From NCBI RefSeq assembly GCF_026409565.1, contig NZ_CP112881.1, positions 310,001 through 374,000 of the forward strand: a stretch of 64,000 nucleotides of DNA, given 5' to 3'. The notes beneath the pieces are model-generated. The model saw nothing but the letters and a program-made list of their open reading frames with translations. It ran no database searches and was not told the origin of the DNA. The translations under genes and the position numbers were made by a program. The stretch is from Sneathiella aquimaris (lineage in GTDB: Bacteria > Pseudomonadota > Alphaproteobacteria > Sneathiellales > Sneathiellaceae). This document shows, in pieces, positions 52,397 to 62,318 of this stretch (positions are counted from its first letter, which is position 1; every line of letters begins with the position of its first letter).

Positions 52397-53785
52397 CTAA
52401 CGCGCCCCTTCCGCAAACAGGACGATGCGGACAGTCTGAATAATAATGGCCAGATCCAACCACAGAGACCAGTTTTTGATATAATATAAGTCCAATTGGG
52501 TCTTGCGGATCGTTTCCGCCATATTGGCGGTATAGGACATGTTGATTTGTGCCCACCCTGTCAGGCCGGGGCGCACGCTCAAACGAAGCCTGTAGCCCGG
52601 AATTTCCGAGGCGATCTGGTCCACAAACTCGGGTCGCTCAGGGCGCGGTCCAACTAACGCCATGTCACCGCGAATGATATTGATCAATTGCGGTAATTCA
52701 TCCATACGGGTCAGCCTGATGAACCGGCCGATACGGGTTACACGGCTGTCTCCGACACTGGCCCAGCGGGCTTTTCCATCGGCTTCGGCATTCTGGCGCA
52801 TGGATCGAAATTTCAGGACGTCAAACACACGATTATTTTTACCAACTCTTCTTTGGCGGTATAAAATGGGTCCGCCGTCATCCAGTTTTATCGCAAGGGC
52901 AACACCGATCATGACGGGGAGAACAAAAAGCACGCCGCAAAGAGCAATGAAAATCTCCGCAAGATATTTTGCACGCCGGGCCAGTGGCTGGCTCTGAACG
53001 CGCGCAACCGTCAGGTCGTTATCTTCGGTTTCTGACCAGCGGGCACATTGTTCTATGGTGTTGGAAATAGTGGTGAGTTTGACCGGGAGGTTGCCCGGCT
53101 GGTTTGGTTCACTTCGGGTATATAATGCATTGATGTCTTTGGGCGGAAGATCGACAATCACCTGATCAATATCGTCCTGTTTGCATAGATCTTTCAGAAC
53201 CGTTCTCAAGTCGTCTTTTTCCAGTTTGCAATCAACGTATTTATTCCTGACCACTTCAAATTCTGTTGGTGTGGTCTGGCGAATCATATCCATGAAAATC
53301 GACTGCATGGCTTCGGAACCAACCAAGGCGACACGGCGTTTTTTTGCGAACCGGCGGAAGTAAAAACAGACGATTGGGCGAACACAGATTAATTGCGCAA
53401 ATAAAAGGATGTGCACCAGCAGGAAGTGGAAGGTTGGGACATGGTCGTGCAGTAAACCAGCCGTTGCCATCGGCCATGCAATAAGCAGCCAGGTCAATAA
53501 TCCTGCAGTCAGCCCGCTTTTCAGTAATCCGATACCGCGCAAGTATCTGCGTTGATAAAGACCCATTGAAAACAAGGCGGCATGAATTGACAGGCCATAA
53601 ACGATAGCAGCAACATTTCCCATGATCGGGGTAAATTGAAATCTTGTTGGCGCATCAATAACGGAGGTATTCGCAAGCTCGAAAATAACGTTCGCAAACA
53701 GTCCGGTCATCGTTCCGATAACCAGCAAATCTACAAAAAATATCGTTTGTGCTGTACGAGGAATTCGAATGCTTGCGATCTTCAT
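52397..53785 (-). CDS. Initiating polyprenyl-phosphate sugar-phosphate transferase
   Basis: 462 residues. Four N-terminal membrane helices, a central CoA-binding-like domain (VALVGSEAMQSIFMDMI), then the bacterial sugar transferase domain: YRQRRVGKNNRVFDVLKFRSM, RLTRMDELPQLINIIRGDMALVGPRPERPEF and RPGLTGWAQIN. The enzyme links the first sugar phosphate to undecaprenyl phosphate at the inner membrane and so starts the repeat unit. Its upstream region contains a TTACA triple repeat. Confidence 0.93.
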   Translation of the reverse strand: MKIASIRIPRTAQTIFFVDLLVIGTMTGLFANVIFELANTSVIDAPTRFQFTPIMGNVAAIVYGLSIHAALFSMGLYQRRYLRGIGLLKSGLTAGLLTWLLIAWPMATAGLLHDHVPTFHFLLVHILLFAQLICVRPIVCFYFRRFAKKRRVALVGSEAMQSIFMDMIRQTTPTEFEVVRNKYVDCKLEKDDLRTVLKDLCKQDDIDQVIVDLPPKDINALYTRSEPNQPGNLPVKLTTISNTIEQCARWSETEDNDLTVARVQSQPLARRAKYLAEIFIALCGVLFVLPVMIGVALAIKLDDGGPILYRQRRVGKNNRVFDVLKFRSMRQNAEADGKARWASVGDSRVTRIGRFIRLTRMDELPQLINIIRGDMALVGPRPERPEFVDQIASEIPGYRLRLSVRPGLTGWAQINMSYTANMAETIRKTQLDLYYIKNWSLWLDLAIIIQTVRIVLFAEGAR

Positions 53786-53849
53786 ACCAGCCTCCCCCCC
53801 TAAGGACGCATTTTCCTAATTTTTGTTTAGGCCATAATCAGTAAGAAAG

Positions 53850-53874
53850 TTACAAAACATTACAGAATGTTAAA
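53850..53874 (-). promoter_or_regulatory. TTACA direct repeats upstream of the initiating sugar transferase
   Basis: TTACA (53850), TTACA (53860) and TTAAA (53870) occur with an exact 10-base period, separated by AAACA and GAATG. The first two units match the galE upstream repeat in 14 of 15 bases (TTACAMAACATTACA). It lies 65 bases before the sugar transferase start, where an activator or repressor could bind. Confidence 0.5.
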
Positions 53875-53958
53875 TTAGAATAAATAAAATGCGATGCGTC
53901 AACTATAAATTAGTGAAATTTCATATTGAAGGGTATGGAGTATGAGCTAGAAGCGGAA

Positions 53959-55050
53959 TCACTGACCCAGGGTTTCGGCGATTACGGTGCCGACGATTGC
54001 ATGACCTTCCGCACTCCAGTGTGTGTCATTTGGAAAATAAACATCCTTTTTACCCGATCGAACAGCTTTTGATAACGGCGAAAAAACGTCAATGTAATAG
54101 CTGGCCGCCTGCTTGGAGAAGACCTCCAGAAAATTGATGGCCTTTGGTGGAAGGCCGGTTTGAATCCAAGGGGCATAGACGGATCGTTTGTCGGGGGCAA
54201 TCAATAGATATACAGGTGATAACCCATTCGCGGCATTGATAACATCATGCATGGCGCATAGGGTTTTTTCTGCAGCAACCTCTGGTTCCAGTGGTAAAAA
54301 GGCCCGCTCTGTATGCCGAACAATGTCGCTTTGATAGATTAATAATCGATCAGAGCGTGAACTGGAAAAAAGATCGGACCGTGACAAAGCAACGTCTACT
54401 GTTTTACCAGGTTTGAGTAGGCGAAAGCGTAAAGCCAGAGCTCCCCAGGAGAGCCGTTCGTCAAAATTTGCAAAGTCCGCGCGTTGCTTCCAGCGGATGC
54501 GTGGGACAGTTTGAGGAGACAGCGTAAGCGCTGCTTGTTTTGGTGGCATGGCGCAGTTCGCCTGATCCATATTTGGGAGCGCGCGACGAAAGATCGTGCG
54601 TTCGCCCATTTCCAGGATAATTGCCTTTGGAGGTGCTGTTCGAAAGCGATCTGATTGGATAAACTGCCGAATCTCTTTCAGTGTTTCAATTTCTACGAAA
54701 TCAATAGTCAGTCCGGATTTCTCATATAGTGTATTTTGCCAGGTGATATTATGATCTTTAGGGGTCGAGAATGAATCACCGAAGGTAAGGATCTGGCCTT
54801 TTCCCTTCCCGTTCATAAGGTCGTCATACGTCAATACGGTAAAATGGTTGTCGGCAAATCCAATTCCTTCGCGACGAAAACCATAGTTTTTTTCGGACAA
54901 TCCACCAATCCGGGTGAGATCCCCAACGGGAGGTCCGAGACTGTTGCCGAACAAGCTGATGCCAATGGCACATAGGGCCATAACCAGAACGATCAAAATC
55001 GAGAAAAGTCTGGCATTGTGGGTGTTTGTTATGGTGATTTCTCTATGCAT
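53959..55050 (-). CDS. AlgJ/AlgX-like SGNH protein (polysaccharide O-acetylation)
   Basis: 363 residues. N-terminal signal anchor (LFSILIVLVMALCAIGISLFG) puts the domain in the periplasm. SGNH catalytic elements: nucleophile Ser in LTFGDSFSTPKD, and the Asp-His pair in FPNDTHWSAEGHAIVG, as in AlgJ and AlgX. It takes acetyl groups supplied through the adjacent MBOAT protein and transfers them to the polymer, or acts as the carrier. The start is 16 bases after the MBOAT stop. Confidence 0.82.
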   Translation of the reverse strand: MHREITITNTHNARLFSILIVLVMALCAIGISLFGNSLGPPVGDLTRIGGLSEKNYGFRREGIGFADNHFTVLTYDDLMNGKGKGQILTFGDSFSTPKDHNITWQNTLYEKSGLTIDFVEIETLKEIRQFIQSDRFRTAPPKAIILEMGERTIFRRALPNMDQANCAMPPKQAALTLSPQTVPRIRWKQRADFANFDERLSWGALALRFRLLKPGKTVDVALSRSDLFSSSRSDRLLIYQSDIVRHTERAFLPLEPEVAAEKTLCAMHDVINAANGLSPVYLLIAPDKRSVYAPWIQTGLPPKAINFLEVFSKQAASYYIDVFSPLSKAVRSGKKDVYFPNDTHWSAEGHAIVGTVIAETLGQ

Positions 55051-55066
55051 CTAATTGTCGGCCATC

Positions 55067-56602
55067 CTAGAACTGGAAATACAGAAATTCGCTGATTGAA
55101 CTTGCAAAAAGCATGGCGAAGAAGAAAATGCCGGAGACGGAGACAAAGCCCACCATGTTTGGCCGCCAGATGAGAAACCCCTGTTCCTCCACGTTATATT
55201 CCGGATCGTTCGAGAGAAATAACTGGTTTGTATTTGGCATTGTCCAGACAATCAAAAAGGAGGCAATTATCATAGGCACCCCAAGGGTCGCCCACTCCCC
55301 AATTGCAACATGGCCGGGCCCGGAAAAGGTAAAACCAAGAAATTCCAGTATTGGAGCGAAGCCGCCCAGCTCCAAGGCGAAACTGGCAGGCAGCGTTAAA
55401 CCGTTAAACCCCATGGCGGTTTCCGTCATATTGACAAGCCCTGCAAAATTAACGGATTTAAAGAAACACCAGCCAAATGAGACGGCTAAAAAGGTCATGA
55501 TACAGGCGACAGGCGCGGGTATGAGGCTGCCCCGGGTGATGCCCAGCATCTGATTGATCCGCGACATGATCACATTGCAGCACAGCCAGAACCCGTTCAA
55601 AAGACCCCATAAAATAAAGCCCAAACCTGCACCATGCCACATCCCGCTTAGAAACATTAAGATTATCAGATTGGCAAGATTTCTGGGAAGCGTCACCCGG
55701 CTGCCGCCAAGTGGTATATACACATAATCCGTCAGAAACCGGCCCAGGGTAATATGCCAGCGTTGCCAATATTCGCGGATTGATAGCGCCTGATAGGGAC
55801 TTCTGAAGTTGATCGGCAGGCGAATACCAAACATCAGTCCCAACCCGATGGCCATATCGCTATACCCTGAGAAATCAAAATACATCTGGAAGCTGAAGGC
55901 GACGAGTGCCCCCCAGGTTTCGACAAAAGTAACGTCTGCGCCGCTATCGCTTGCAGCAAAAACAGCACTGGCGAAGGGGGCAATATTGTCTGCCAGAACC
56001 AGTTTCTTGAACAGACCGGCGATGAATATACTCAAGCCGATTGCAATACTTCGAGCCTCTGGGCGGGACGCGGTTTTGAATTGTGGCATCATTTCAGAAT
56101 GATGAACGATCGGACCGGAAATCAGCTGCGGAAAAAAGGCAACAAAGACCGTGTAGTGCAGCAGGTCATAGCGGGCCGTTTTCCCGCGATAGGCATCGAT
56201 AAGATAGGTGATTTGTTGAAAAGTGAAAAAAGAAATACCAATGGGTAGCAGGATGTGAACAGACAGGATCGCGACACCGGTCAGGCTTTCACTTATTTCT
56301 GAAAAGAAGTTCATATATTTGAAAAAACCCAGCAAACCGAGATTAAAGATAATCCCAGCTATAAGCCAGCTGCGTGAATAACGCCGCCCTGTTCGGGTGA
56401 TCATGCCTGCAACGAAGTGATTTATGCCGATCGAGAAAAGAAGGACGGGCAGAAACCTCACATCCCAATACGCATAAAAGAAAAGGGAGGCCATGCTGAG
56501 TGCGATCATTCCCCATTCATTGCTGCGCCCGCGGGCGATCCAATAACCGATCCAGGCGATTGGTAAAAACAGGAAAATAAAGCTATACGAATTAAAGAGC
56601 AT
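55067..56602 (-). CDS. MBOAT-family O-acyltransferase, AlgI-like
   Basis: 511 residues with many membrane helices. AlgI hallmarks: YFDFSGYSDMAIGLGLMFGI, LSIREYWQRWHITLGRFLTDYVYIPLGGSR and MWHGAGLGFILWGLLNGFW with the catalytic His. It passes acetyl groups from the cytoplasm across the membrane to the polymer. It is co-transcribed with the SGNH partner and with the polymerase-like gene upstream. Confidence 0.93.
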   Translation of the reverse strand: MLFNSYSFIFLFLPIAWIGYWIARGRSNEWGMIALSMASLFFYAYWDVRFLPVLLFSIGINHFVAGMITRTGRRYSRSWLIAGIIFNLGLLGFFKYMNFFSEISESLTGVAILSVHILLPIGISFFTFQQITYLIDAYRGKTARYDLLHYTVFVAFFPQLISGPIVHHSEMMPQFKTASRPEARSIAIGLSIFIAGLFKKLVLADNIAPFASAVFAASDSGADVTFVETWGALVAFSFQMYFDFSGYSDMAIGLGLMFGIRLPINFRSPYQALSIREYWQRWHITLGRFLTDYVYIPLGGSRVTLPRNLANLIILMFLSGMWHGAGLGFILWGLLNGFWLCCNVIMSRINQMLGITRGSLIPAPVACIMTFLAVSFGWCFFKSVNFAGLVNMTETAMGFNGLTLPASFALELGGFAPILEFLGFTFSGPGHVAIGEWATLGVPMIIASFLIVWTMPNTNQLFLSNDPEYNVEEQGFLIWRPNMVGFVSVSGIFFFAMLFASSISEFLYFQF

Positions 56603-56622
56603 TTATGTTTATCCTGGGCTGG

Positions 56623-58140
56623 TTAGTGCGGTTGCAAACGGGCTGGTGGACGCGTCTTGTCCGGCAGGCTGCGGGGCAATATGGCCGCGGCGGCAAAGAA
56701 TACGCCAAAAAATATGATGGAGATGGTGTAGCCTATAATATTGGCGACGGTCATACCGCTCAGCAGATAGGCGAGAACCCCTCCCAAGGACCCAAGCGCC
56801 AATGTTCGTGTCTTGACGGAGAGTGTTTGCCGCAGGATTTTTCGTATGATGCTGAAATATCTCAACAACATGACAAAGAAGGCCGTCAGGCCGACCAATC
56901 CGGTTTCGGCGGCAAGGGTGACATAAATATTTTCGACCGTTGTCACCAATTCTATTCGTTTCCAATGATATTCGTACATTGGACCGATCTTGTTTTCACG
57001 AATGGATTTAACATGGTGGGAGGGGTAGGCGCCATAACCGATCCCAAATAGAGGATTTTTCTGGAAAATTGCTAAACCGTTCTGCCAAAGCTGAAACCGC
57101 AGGGAAACATTTTCAGTGCCTTGAATTCGATCCATCAATTTTTGATCGATAATCCAGGGAGACGCGCTGATGGATAGAATTGTTAAACAGGTGATACCGA
57201 TCATCACCCATTTTCGCAGCGGCTTTTCAAGGACCGCGAGGACGAAGATTGTAATCATCAGGGCCAACGTAGGGCCGCGTGAAAAAGTGACGACATAGCC
57301 AGCAAAAACGATAATGATCGACAGCCCATAAATCAGCCGACGTCCTAATAGCTTTTGATTTACAAAACTGAGAATGGCGTAAGGCATCATCATGATCATG
57401 AAGGCAGAAAATTCCAGCGGTTGGGTAAAAAAACTAAACACACGGTAGGGCTGTTCAAGGGTCTCTCGCTCCCCCGCCACCAAATACCAGAGAAAAAAAT
57501 CATCTTCTGGCGACACCTCTGGTGCAAAGTAGAGTGCGACTATATTGGTGTTTGTCACAAATTCATGAACGGCAAGAACACCACAGGCAACCGCTGACAG
57601 GAGCAGCATATCCAACAGGCGCTGAAAATCATCGATGCTGTTAATTGTGCGGACGACAATGAGATACATCAAAACCGGGATGAACGCGGTTTTGATCCAC
57701 ATCTGTATGGCGGTAAGGTCTGGCGTTCCGATTGCTGTGGTGAACAGCAGAATACCACTGTAAAGAAGGAGGGTTCGGGTCAATAACCGCTCGTCCCTGC
57801 CAATGTCTATGCGGGCAGGCTTCAGCATTCCTTTTAGAATGACCATGCTGCAGAAGATGGCCATCAATAGCAAGGCCAGCGGCACAGGTGGCAATCCCGG
57901 AATGGGCAATCGTATGTAGGGCGGGATCAGAACCTGCGCAACGGTGACAATTATAAGCGTGATGAGTGGTCGTTCAAAGCTGAGCCAGACAAATGCGATA
58001 CCGGCTGCAAGTATCAGCAGAACCGCGCTAACGAGTATCGGGTTGCTGATGGCAAATGCGAAAGCAATCAGTCCGCCCAAAATGACCAATGTCAGGACCA
58101 GATATCTCTCCATTCCGCGATTTTCTGCCCATTGGGTCAT
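56623..58140 (-). CDS. O-antigen ligase / Wzy-like polymerase
   Basis: 505 residues, about 12 membrane helices and a large periplasmic loop. The C-terminal Wzy_C motif NPLFGIGYGAYPSHHV is present. It polymerises repeat units on the periplasmic face. Being next to a Wzz-like protein and an O-acetylation pair, it is the likely polymerase of the locus; the product could also be ligated to another acceptor. It ends 20 bases before the MBOAT gene and starts 29 bases after the chain-length gene. Confidence 0.85.
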   Translation of the reverse strand: MTQWAENRGMERYLVLTLVILGGLIAFAFAISNPILVSAVLLILAAGIAFVWLSFERPLITLIIVTVAQVLIPPYIRLPIPGLPPVPLALLLMAIFCSMVILKGMLKPARIDIGRDERLLTRTLLLYSGILLFTTAIGTPDLTAIQMWIKTAFIPVLMYLIVVRTINSIDDFQRLLDMLLLSAVACGVLAVHEFVTNTNIVALYFAPEVSPEDDFFLWYLVAGERETLEQPYRVFSFFTQPLEFSAFMIMMMPYAILSFVNQKLLGRRLIYGLSIIIVFAGYVVTFSRGPTLALMITIFVLAVLEKPLRKWVMIGITCLTILSISASPWIIDQKLMDRIQGTENVSLRFQLWQNGLAIFQKNPLFGIGYGAYPSHHVKSIRENKIGPMYEYHWKRIELVTTVENIYVTLAAETGLVGLTAFFVMLLRYFSIIRKILRQTLSVKTRTLALGSLGGVLAYLLSGMTVANIIGYTISIIFFGVFFAAAAILPRSLPDKTRPPARLQPH

Positions 58141-58169
58141 TGGTTATTCTCTTGCAGATGCCATGGGTC

Positions 58170-59636
58170 TCAATCTCCAACGGATGAATTGGGGTGGACA
58201 GGCCACTTCGAGGTTGGTCGAAATGTGGCCGTTTTGGGGCCTTCATCAGAGGCCGTCCCAGCATCCTGTAATGCGGGTGAGGCCGGTTTTTCTGATGGCC
58301 CGGACTGTTCCGTTATCTTGTTATTCGATGTGGCGTACAGGCTTCGGACGCGGAATATCCATTCGGTAATCAGGGCGGCTGCCATCGCCAGCATCAATGA
58401 AAGAAAAAATCCGGTGATAACAAGGAATAACCGAGAGGGTTTAAGAGGATGATAAGGGACGGTCGGGGCGTCAATAACCTGTGTGAGGATTTGATTGTCG
58501 CGATCAAAAAAGGTCTCCCGATCTTTTGCGGCCTTGCTGTAAGTTTCATACGAAGCCGCCAGCACACGCGTCTGACGGGACAGCCAATCGTAGCGGGGTT
58601 GAATTTTCTGTAGGTATTCAAGCCTGGCCCGGTCTTGTTCGATCACTTCACTTAAACGCTCAAAATCGCCGCGCAAAGCCTCACGCAGACTTGATATCTG
58701 TTTGTCCAATCGCAGGACGTCGCGCTGGTTTTCCGTGTAACTCGCTGCCAGCCGGATCCGCTCGATCAATAAGCCGTTAAGGGTGGTGATTTTCTCAAGA
58801 ATTTGCGGCGGGGCGGCAAAACTGGTTACTGTAAATTCCAGCCTGCCTGTATTTTTGCTGGCCGCTTTTAGGGAGTTTATCAGGGGGGCAAGACTATCCA
58901 GTCGGGTGAGGATTTGTGCTTTCTCAGCCTCGATATCAAAGACGTTTTTTTCAGCCATAAAATCTGCCAAGGCCTGCTCTGCTTTTGCCAGTTCCGTACT
59001 GAGCTTTTCGGCCTGTTGCAAATAGACGGTTGCGCCCTCAGAGGTAGATCGCAATTTAGCGAGTCGGGTGCGATAGATGTCGATAAATGCTTCTAGGACG
59101 ACTTTAGGGACCGCGGGATTTTTTGAAGTGAAGCTCACCTCAATTACCTGCGATTTACGAACGGGAAAAATCTCGAGATTGTCTTCGATGAGCTTGATGC
59201 GCTCATAACGCTTGTTCTCAGGTTCGATCAGCTTCATTTTGACAAGCACGGTGTCCAAACCACGCAGGAAAAAATCGGCCACATCCACAATCATACGGAT
59301 ATACCATTTAGAGGAAGGGGTTCGTTCAAAAATCCAGGGGGGAACGGTATCCACCAATTCCTCGATAAGGCTTTTGGTTTGCATCAGTTCGACCTGAGAG
59401 GCCACAAACTCCGAGGGTTGGATGATGGCGAGATTGTTTTTTTCTTCTGATTGTGACGTGTCAAGGCGCGGTGAGGCAAGTGTGACATAGATCGTCGCCT
59501 GAGATTCGAATTTTTGGGGCTTAAGATAGGCACCGACGATAGCCGCCAGGAAACAGACAATAAAAAACACCAAAAACAAACGTCGCCTTCGCGAGATGGT
59601 TTCGCCTAATTGAATAAGCAGTTCGTTAAAATCCAT
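58170..59636 (-). CDS. Wzz/GumC-type chain-length determinant (polysaccharide co-polymerase)
   Basis: 488 residues. Wzz domain with first helix RLFLVFFIVCFLAAIVGAYL, a long periplasmic coiled coil (about 190-390, AEKLSTELAKAEQALADFMAEKN and following) and a second membrane helix LFLVITGFFLSLMLAMAAALI. The cytoplasmic C-terminus is short, polar and lacks a tyrosine kinase domain or Walker motifs, so a separate kinase would be needed if regulated by phosphorylation. It controls polymer length and contacts the OPX protein. First gene of a four-gene operon. Confidence 0.9.
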   Translation of the reverse strand: MDFNELLIQLGETISRRRRLFLVFFIVCFLAAIVGAYLKPQKFESQATIYVTLASPRLDTSQSEEKNNLAIIQPSEFVASQVELMQTKSLIEELVDTVPPWIFERTPSSKWYIRMIVDVADFFLRGLDTVLVKMKLIEPENKRYERIKLIEDNLEIFPVRKSQVIEVSFTSKNPAVPKVVLEAFIDIYRTRLAKLRSTSEGATVYLQQAEKLSTELAKAEQALADFMAEKNVFDIEAEKAQILTRLDSLAPLINSLKAASKNTGRLEFTVTSFAAPPQILEKITTLNGLLIERIRLAASYTENQRDVLRLDKQISSLREALRGDFERLSEVIEQDRARLEYLQKIQPRYDWLSRQTRVLAASYETYSKAAKDRETFFDRDNQILTQVIDAPTVPYHPLKPSRLFLVITGFFLSLMLAMAAALITEWIFRVRSLYATSNNKITEQSGPSEKPASPALQDAGTASDEGPKTATFRPTSKWPVHPNSSVGD

Positions 59637-59920
59637 ACCAAGCCCTATAATCCGTTGTTATTGGCGAATTACTTCTGGAAACTGATTTAACCCTACTGTC
59701 TATAATGAACTATATCTAATTTAGACAAAATAAAAATAAAAATAATTATTGGCCAAAAAGGGGTTGTGGTAGAAATTTATTTGAGATTACCCTGTATTTT
59801 CGGCGCAGGTACTTTGATTTCAACAACAGCAAATAGGCGTGTTTTTCTAGATTACATCCTTGGTCAAAGTCATAGGTGTTTAGCCTAAAAGACACCGCAA
59901 GGAGGTAGAAGAAGGCGGGG

Positions 59921-60853
59921 ATGGCGCCGGTAAAGTATAGATCTGGGGGAATTCTGGCGGGGCATATGATTAGTGAAGCTGAGAGTATAACGCACCAACA
60001 TTTATTGAGCGTTTTGAATACTGAACTTACAAAATTGGATCTGGCCGATACGGTTAGGGTTCTTGATATTGGTTGTGGGGATGGCCACCTGATCAAGTAT
60101 CTGACAGCGAATATCGGCGTCCTTAATCCGGCGATGAAATTCGAGATATATGGATTTGATGTTGACGATCATGGCGTGCAATCCGAAGGGTATTTCGCGC
60201 AAACAATTGTCCTGTTGGAAGAAAACTTTCCGAACATTCCCTGGCAGGAAAGGTTGCGGGTAATCTCAGCGGATGAGCCGTGGCCCTATCCGGATGGATT
60301 TTTTGACATTGTCCTGTCCAATCAAGTGCTTGAACATGTCGCCGACCATCACATGTTTTTTGCCGAAACTCACAGAACTCTGTGTGATAATGGCATTGCT
60401 GTGCATCTTTTCCCGTCAAAACACTGTGTGTACGAAGTTCATCTGCATTTACCCTGGGTCCACAGAATTTCGAACCATGATCTGTTGGAAACGTATATCC
60501 GTTTTCTTAGCCGGCTCGGTCTTGGAAAATACAAACGCCATAATAAAAAGAGCCCCCTTTCAGTTGAAAAATTCGCGCAACGCCATGCCGACTACATTTT
60601 CTTTTTCACGAATTATTTAACCTGCAGCGAGCTCTGCAAGTTAGGAAAAACGCATCATTTGCCAACAACTTTCAGGTATACGAAAGAATTCTACAGCGCA
60701 AAGCTGCGTGCCATTCTGGGGTTGAAGCCGACCTATATATTCAACAAAAACAGATCGGTATTAGCGGACTCGCTATCTGCATTTTTCCTAAGATATGTGT
60801 CAGCGGTGACCCTTGTTCAGCACAAAACCCAAAGGTATACCGAACAGGATTAG
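59921..60853 (+). CDS. Class I SAM-dependent methyltransferase
   Basis: 310 residues; a GGAGG lies about 18 bases before the ATG and GGCGGGG immediately before it. Motif I VRVLDIGCGDGHLIKYL, motif II IYGFDVDDHGVQ, post-I motif FFDIVLSNQVLEHVADH and a C-terminal extension of about 130 residues with basic motifs (KYKRHNKK). It is divergent from the chain-length gene across a 284-base AT-rich region and is the last gene linked to the polysaccharide locus. Confidence 0.8.
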   Translation: MAPVKYRSGGILAGHMISEAESITHQHLLSVLNTELTKLDLADTVRVLDIGCGDGHLIKYLTANIGVLNPAMKFEIYGFDVDDHGVQSEGYFAQTIVLLEENFPNIPWQERLRVISADEPWPYPDGFFDIVLSNQVLEHVADHHMFFAETHRTLCDNGIAVHLFPSKHCVYEVHLHLPWVHRISNHDLLETYIRFLSRLGLGKYKRHNKKSPLSVEKFAQRHADYIFFFTNYLTCSELCKLGKTHHLPTTFRYTKEFYSAKLRAILGLKPTYIFNKNRSVLADSLSAFFLRYVSAVTLVQHKTQRYTEQD

Positions 60854-61119
60854 GGTATTTGATACGAGCAAGGCTGTTATTTGACACGGCGGTTTTAGTG
60901 CATTAATTGGACTTATTTTTAGTAATTCATCGGTTTTTTTCTAATGAATTAAATGAGTATTTATTCGTAGTTTCAGATGTTTGGTAGCTATTGCATTTGT
61001 TTAAACGTCGTGGAATTTTCTACTCTAGTATTAGGCGTACTGTTGACCGGTGCTTCGATCAATATACGAACAGTTGCGTAAAAAGAGAATAGTATGCTTG
61101 AGAGAATTTCCTTTGTTCA

Positions 61120-62063
61120 GTGATTACACGGATGTCGATCCAAGTGGCGGCGGAAGAAAATAAAACCTTTAAGGCTTCCAATAACACAGACGCACATAAG
61201 CCGCGGAATGAGACCACAGCCTTCACGATTGATACGGTCGCGGCAAATAAAATCGAAACCGAAAAAGCGGCAATTTTTTCGGGCGTTGATTTTGACATCT
61301 CCTATTCAATGCCGGTGGATAGTTTTTTAAGGAATGATGTCTTCGGAAGTACGCCAATTGTCTCTTTTGGTTTTGGCTATTTAAACGGTTCTTCCTATTC
61401 TTCCCAGGTTGATACGGGAAATAATGCCAATTCGGCCTTAACCGTAGAGGGTGCTCAGGGCGGTAATTGGGGCACGGCACTTGGTACGCAGAAAACGAAT
61501 ATACAATTGCAGATTTTGACTTGACGATTACCCGAAACTCTTCGACGGATAACGCGACGTGGTCTTTTGCTCCACTGGTCGACCTGGCAGGTCGATTTTT
61601 CGAACAGAAATATAACCTGAACGGAGATTTTACCGCAACCAGCTTAACTGATGTTCATGATGGTGATCTGGATGCCAACATGTATGGTGCGCAATTTGGT
61701 CTGCAAATCCAGTCCCCCAATTATGACGGCTGGCGTTTTGCGGTGACTCCGACGGCGAAGGTTTTTCTTGCAGATACGGATATGAGCGTTATGCAGGATA
61801 AAGACGGTGTTATCGGCGGTATTTATACCGACAGATTGACGGTCTCCGATTCAGACACATTCGTTGTCTATGAAGGTAGGCTTGAGTTCGACGTTGTAAA
61901 GCAGATTGAAAATGTTTCCTTCGGTTTAAATCTTCACGGTACGGCAACGTCTGGCATGCCCTATATCGAAATGCCTGAGTTTTCGGGCGACGCTGCCAAA
62001 CTTAATAATGACGGAATGTCTTATTCCGCGGGTGCCCGCATTGGCGTTAGCGTTCCGTTTTAG
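61120..62063 (+). pseudogene. Frameshifted outer-membrane beta-barrel-like protein
   Basis: Two overlapping frames make one apparent protein. The first (61120-61524) has alternating-residue strands (FDISYSMPVD, PIVSFGFGYLNG). The second (up to 62063) continues with ENEYTIADFDLTITRNSS, YGAQFGLQIQSPNYDGWRFAVTPTAKVFLAD and ends in GVSVPF, an aromatic terminus typical of outer-membrane barrels. The shift is near 61485-61500, next to a run of four A, where ALGT in one frame joins AENEY in the other. The N-terminus also lacks a signal peptide, and another small frame (MLERISFVQ, 61094) ends just there. It resembles the Lpg1974-type barrels loosely. A sequencing error is possible. Confidence 0.6.
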
Positions 62064-62270
62064 GATGTAAAAATCTGATAGTAGAGGTTTGCTTTTGCGG
62101 CTTTATCCTTTGGGTTTTCTATGATGGGAAATCGCAAAAAATGACGGGCTCACGGTGCTCTAAAGATTTGTAGAACGCGGCCCCTCTATGATGAACGTGA
62201 TGTCAGCTTGATTGATGTTGATCATGCTAGCGGCGGGCGGATTGGCCGTGCAGGCTTCTGCATATGGAAA

Positions 62271-62297
62271 CGCCGCCCTCAGATAAAGAGAGCGGCG
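62271..62297 (-). terminator. Hairpin downstream of the unknown 549-residue gene
   Basis: CGCCGC (62271-62276) and GCGGCG (62292-62297) form a stem extended by CTC/GAG across a mismatch. On the minus strand it is followed by TTTCC, so it would be a weak terminator 22 bases past the gene's stop. Confidence 0.5.
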
Positions 62298-62318
62298 CAT
62301 CGTGAGTAGGCTCCAGAC

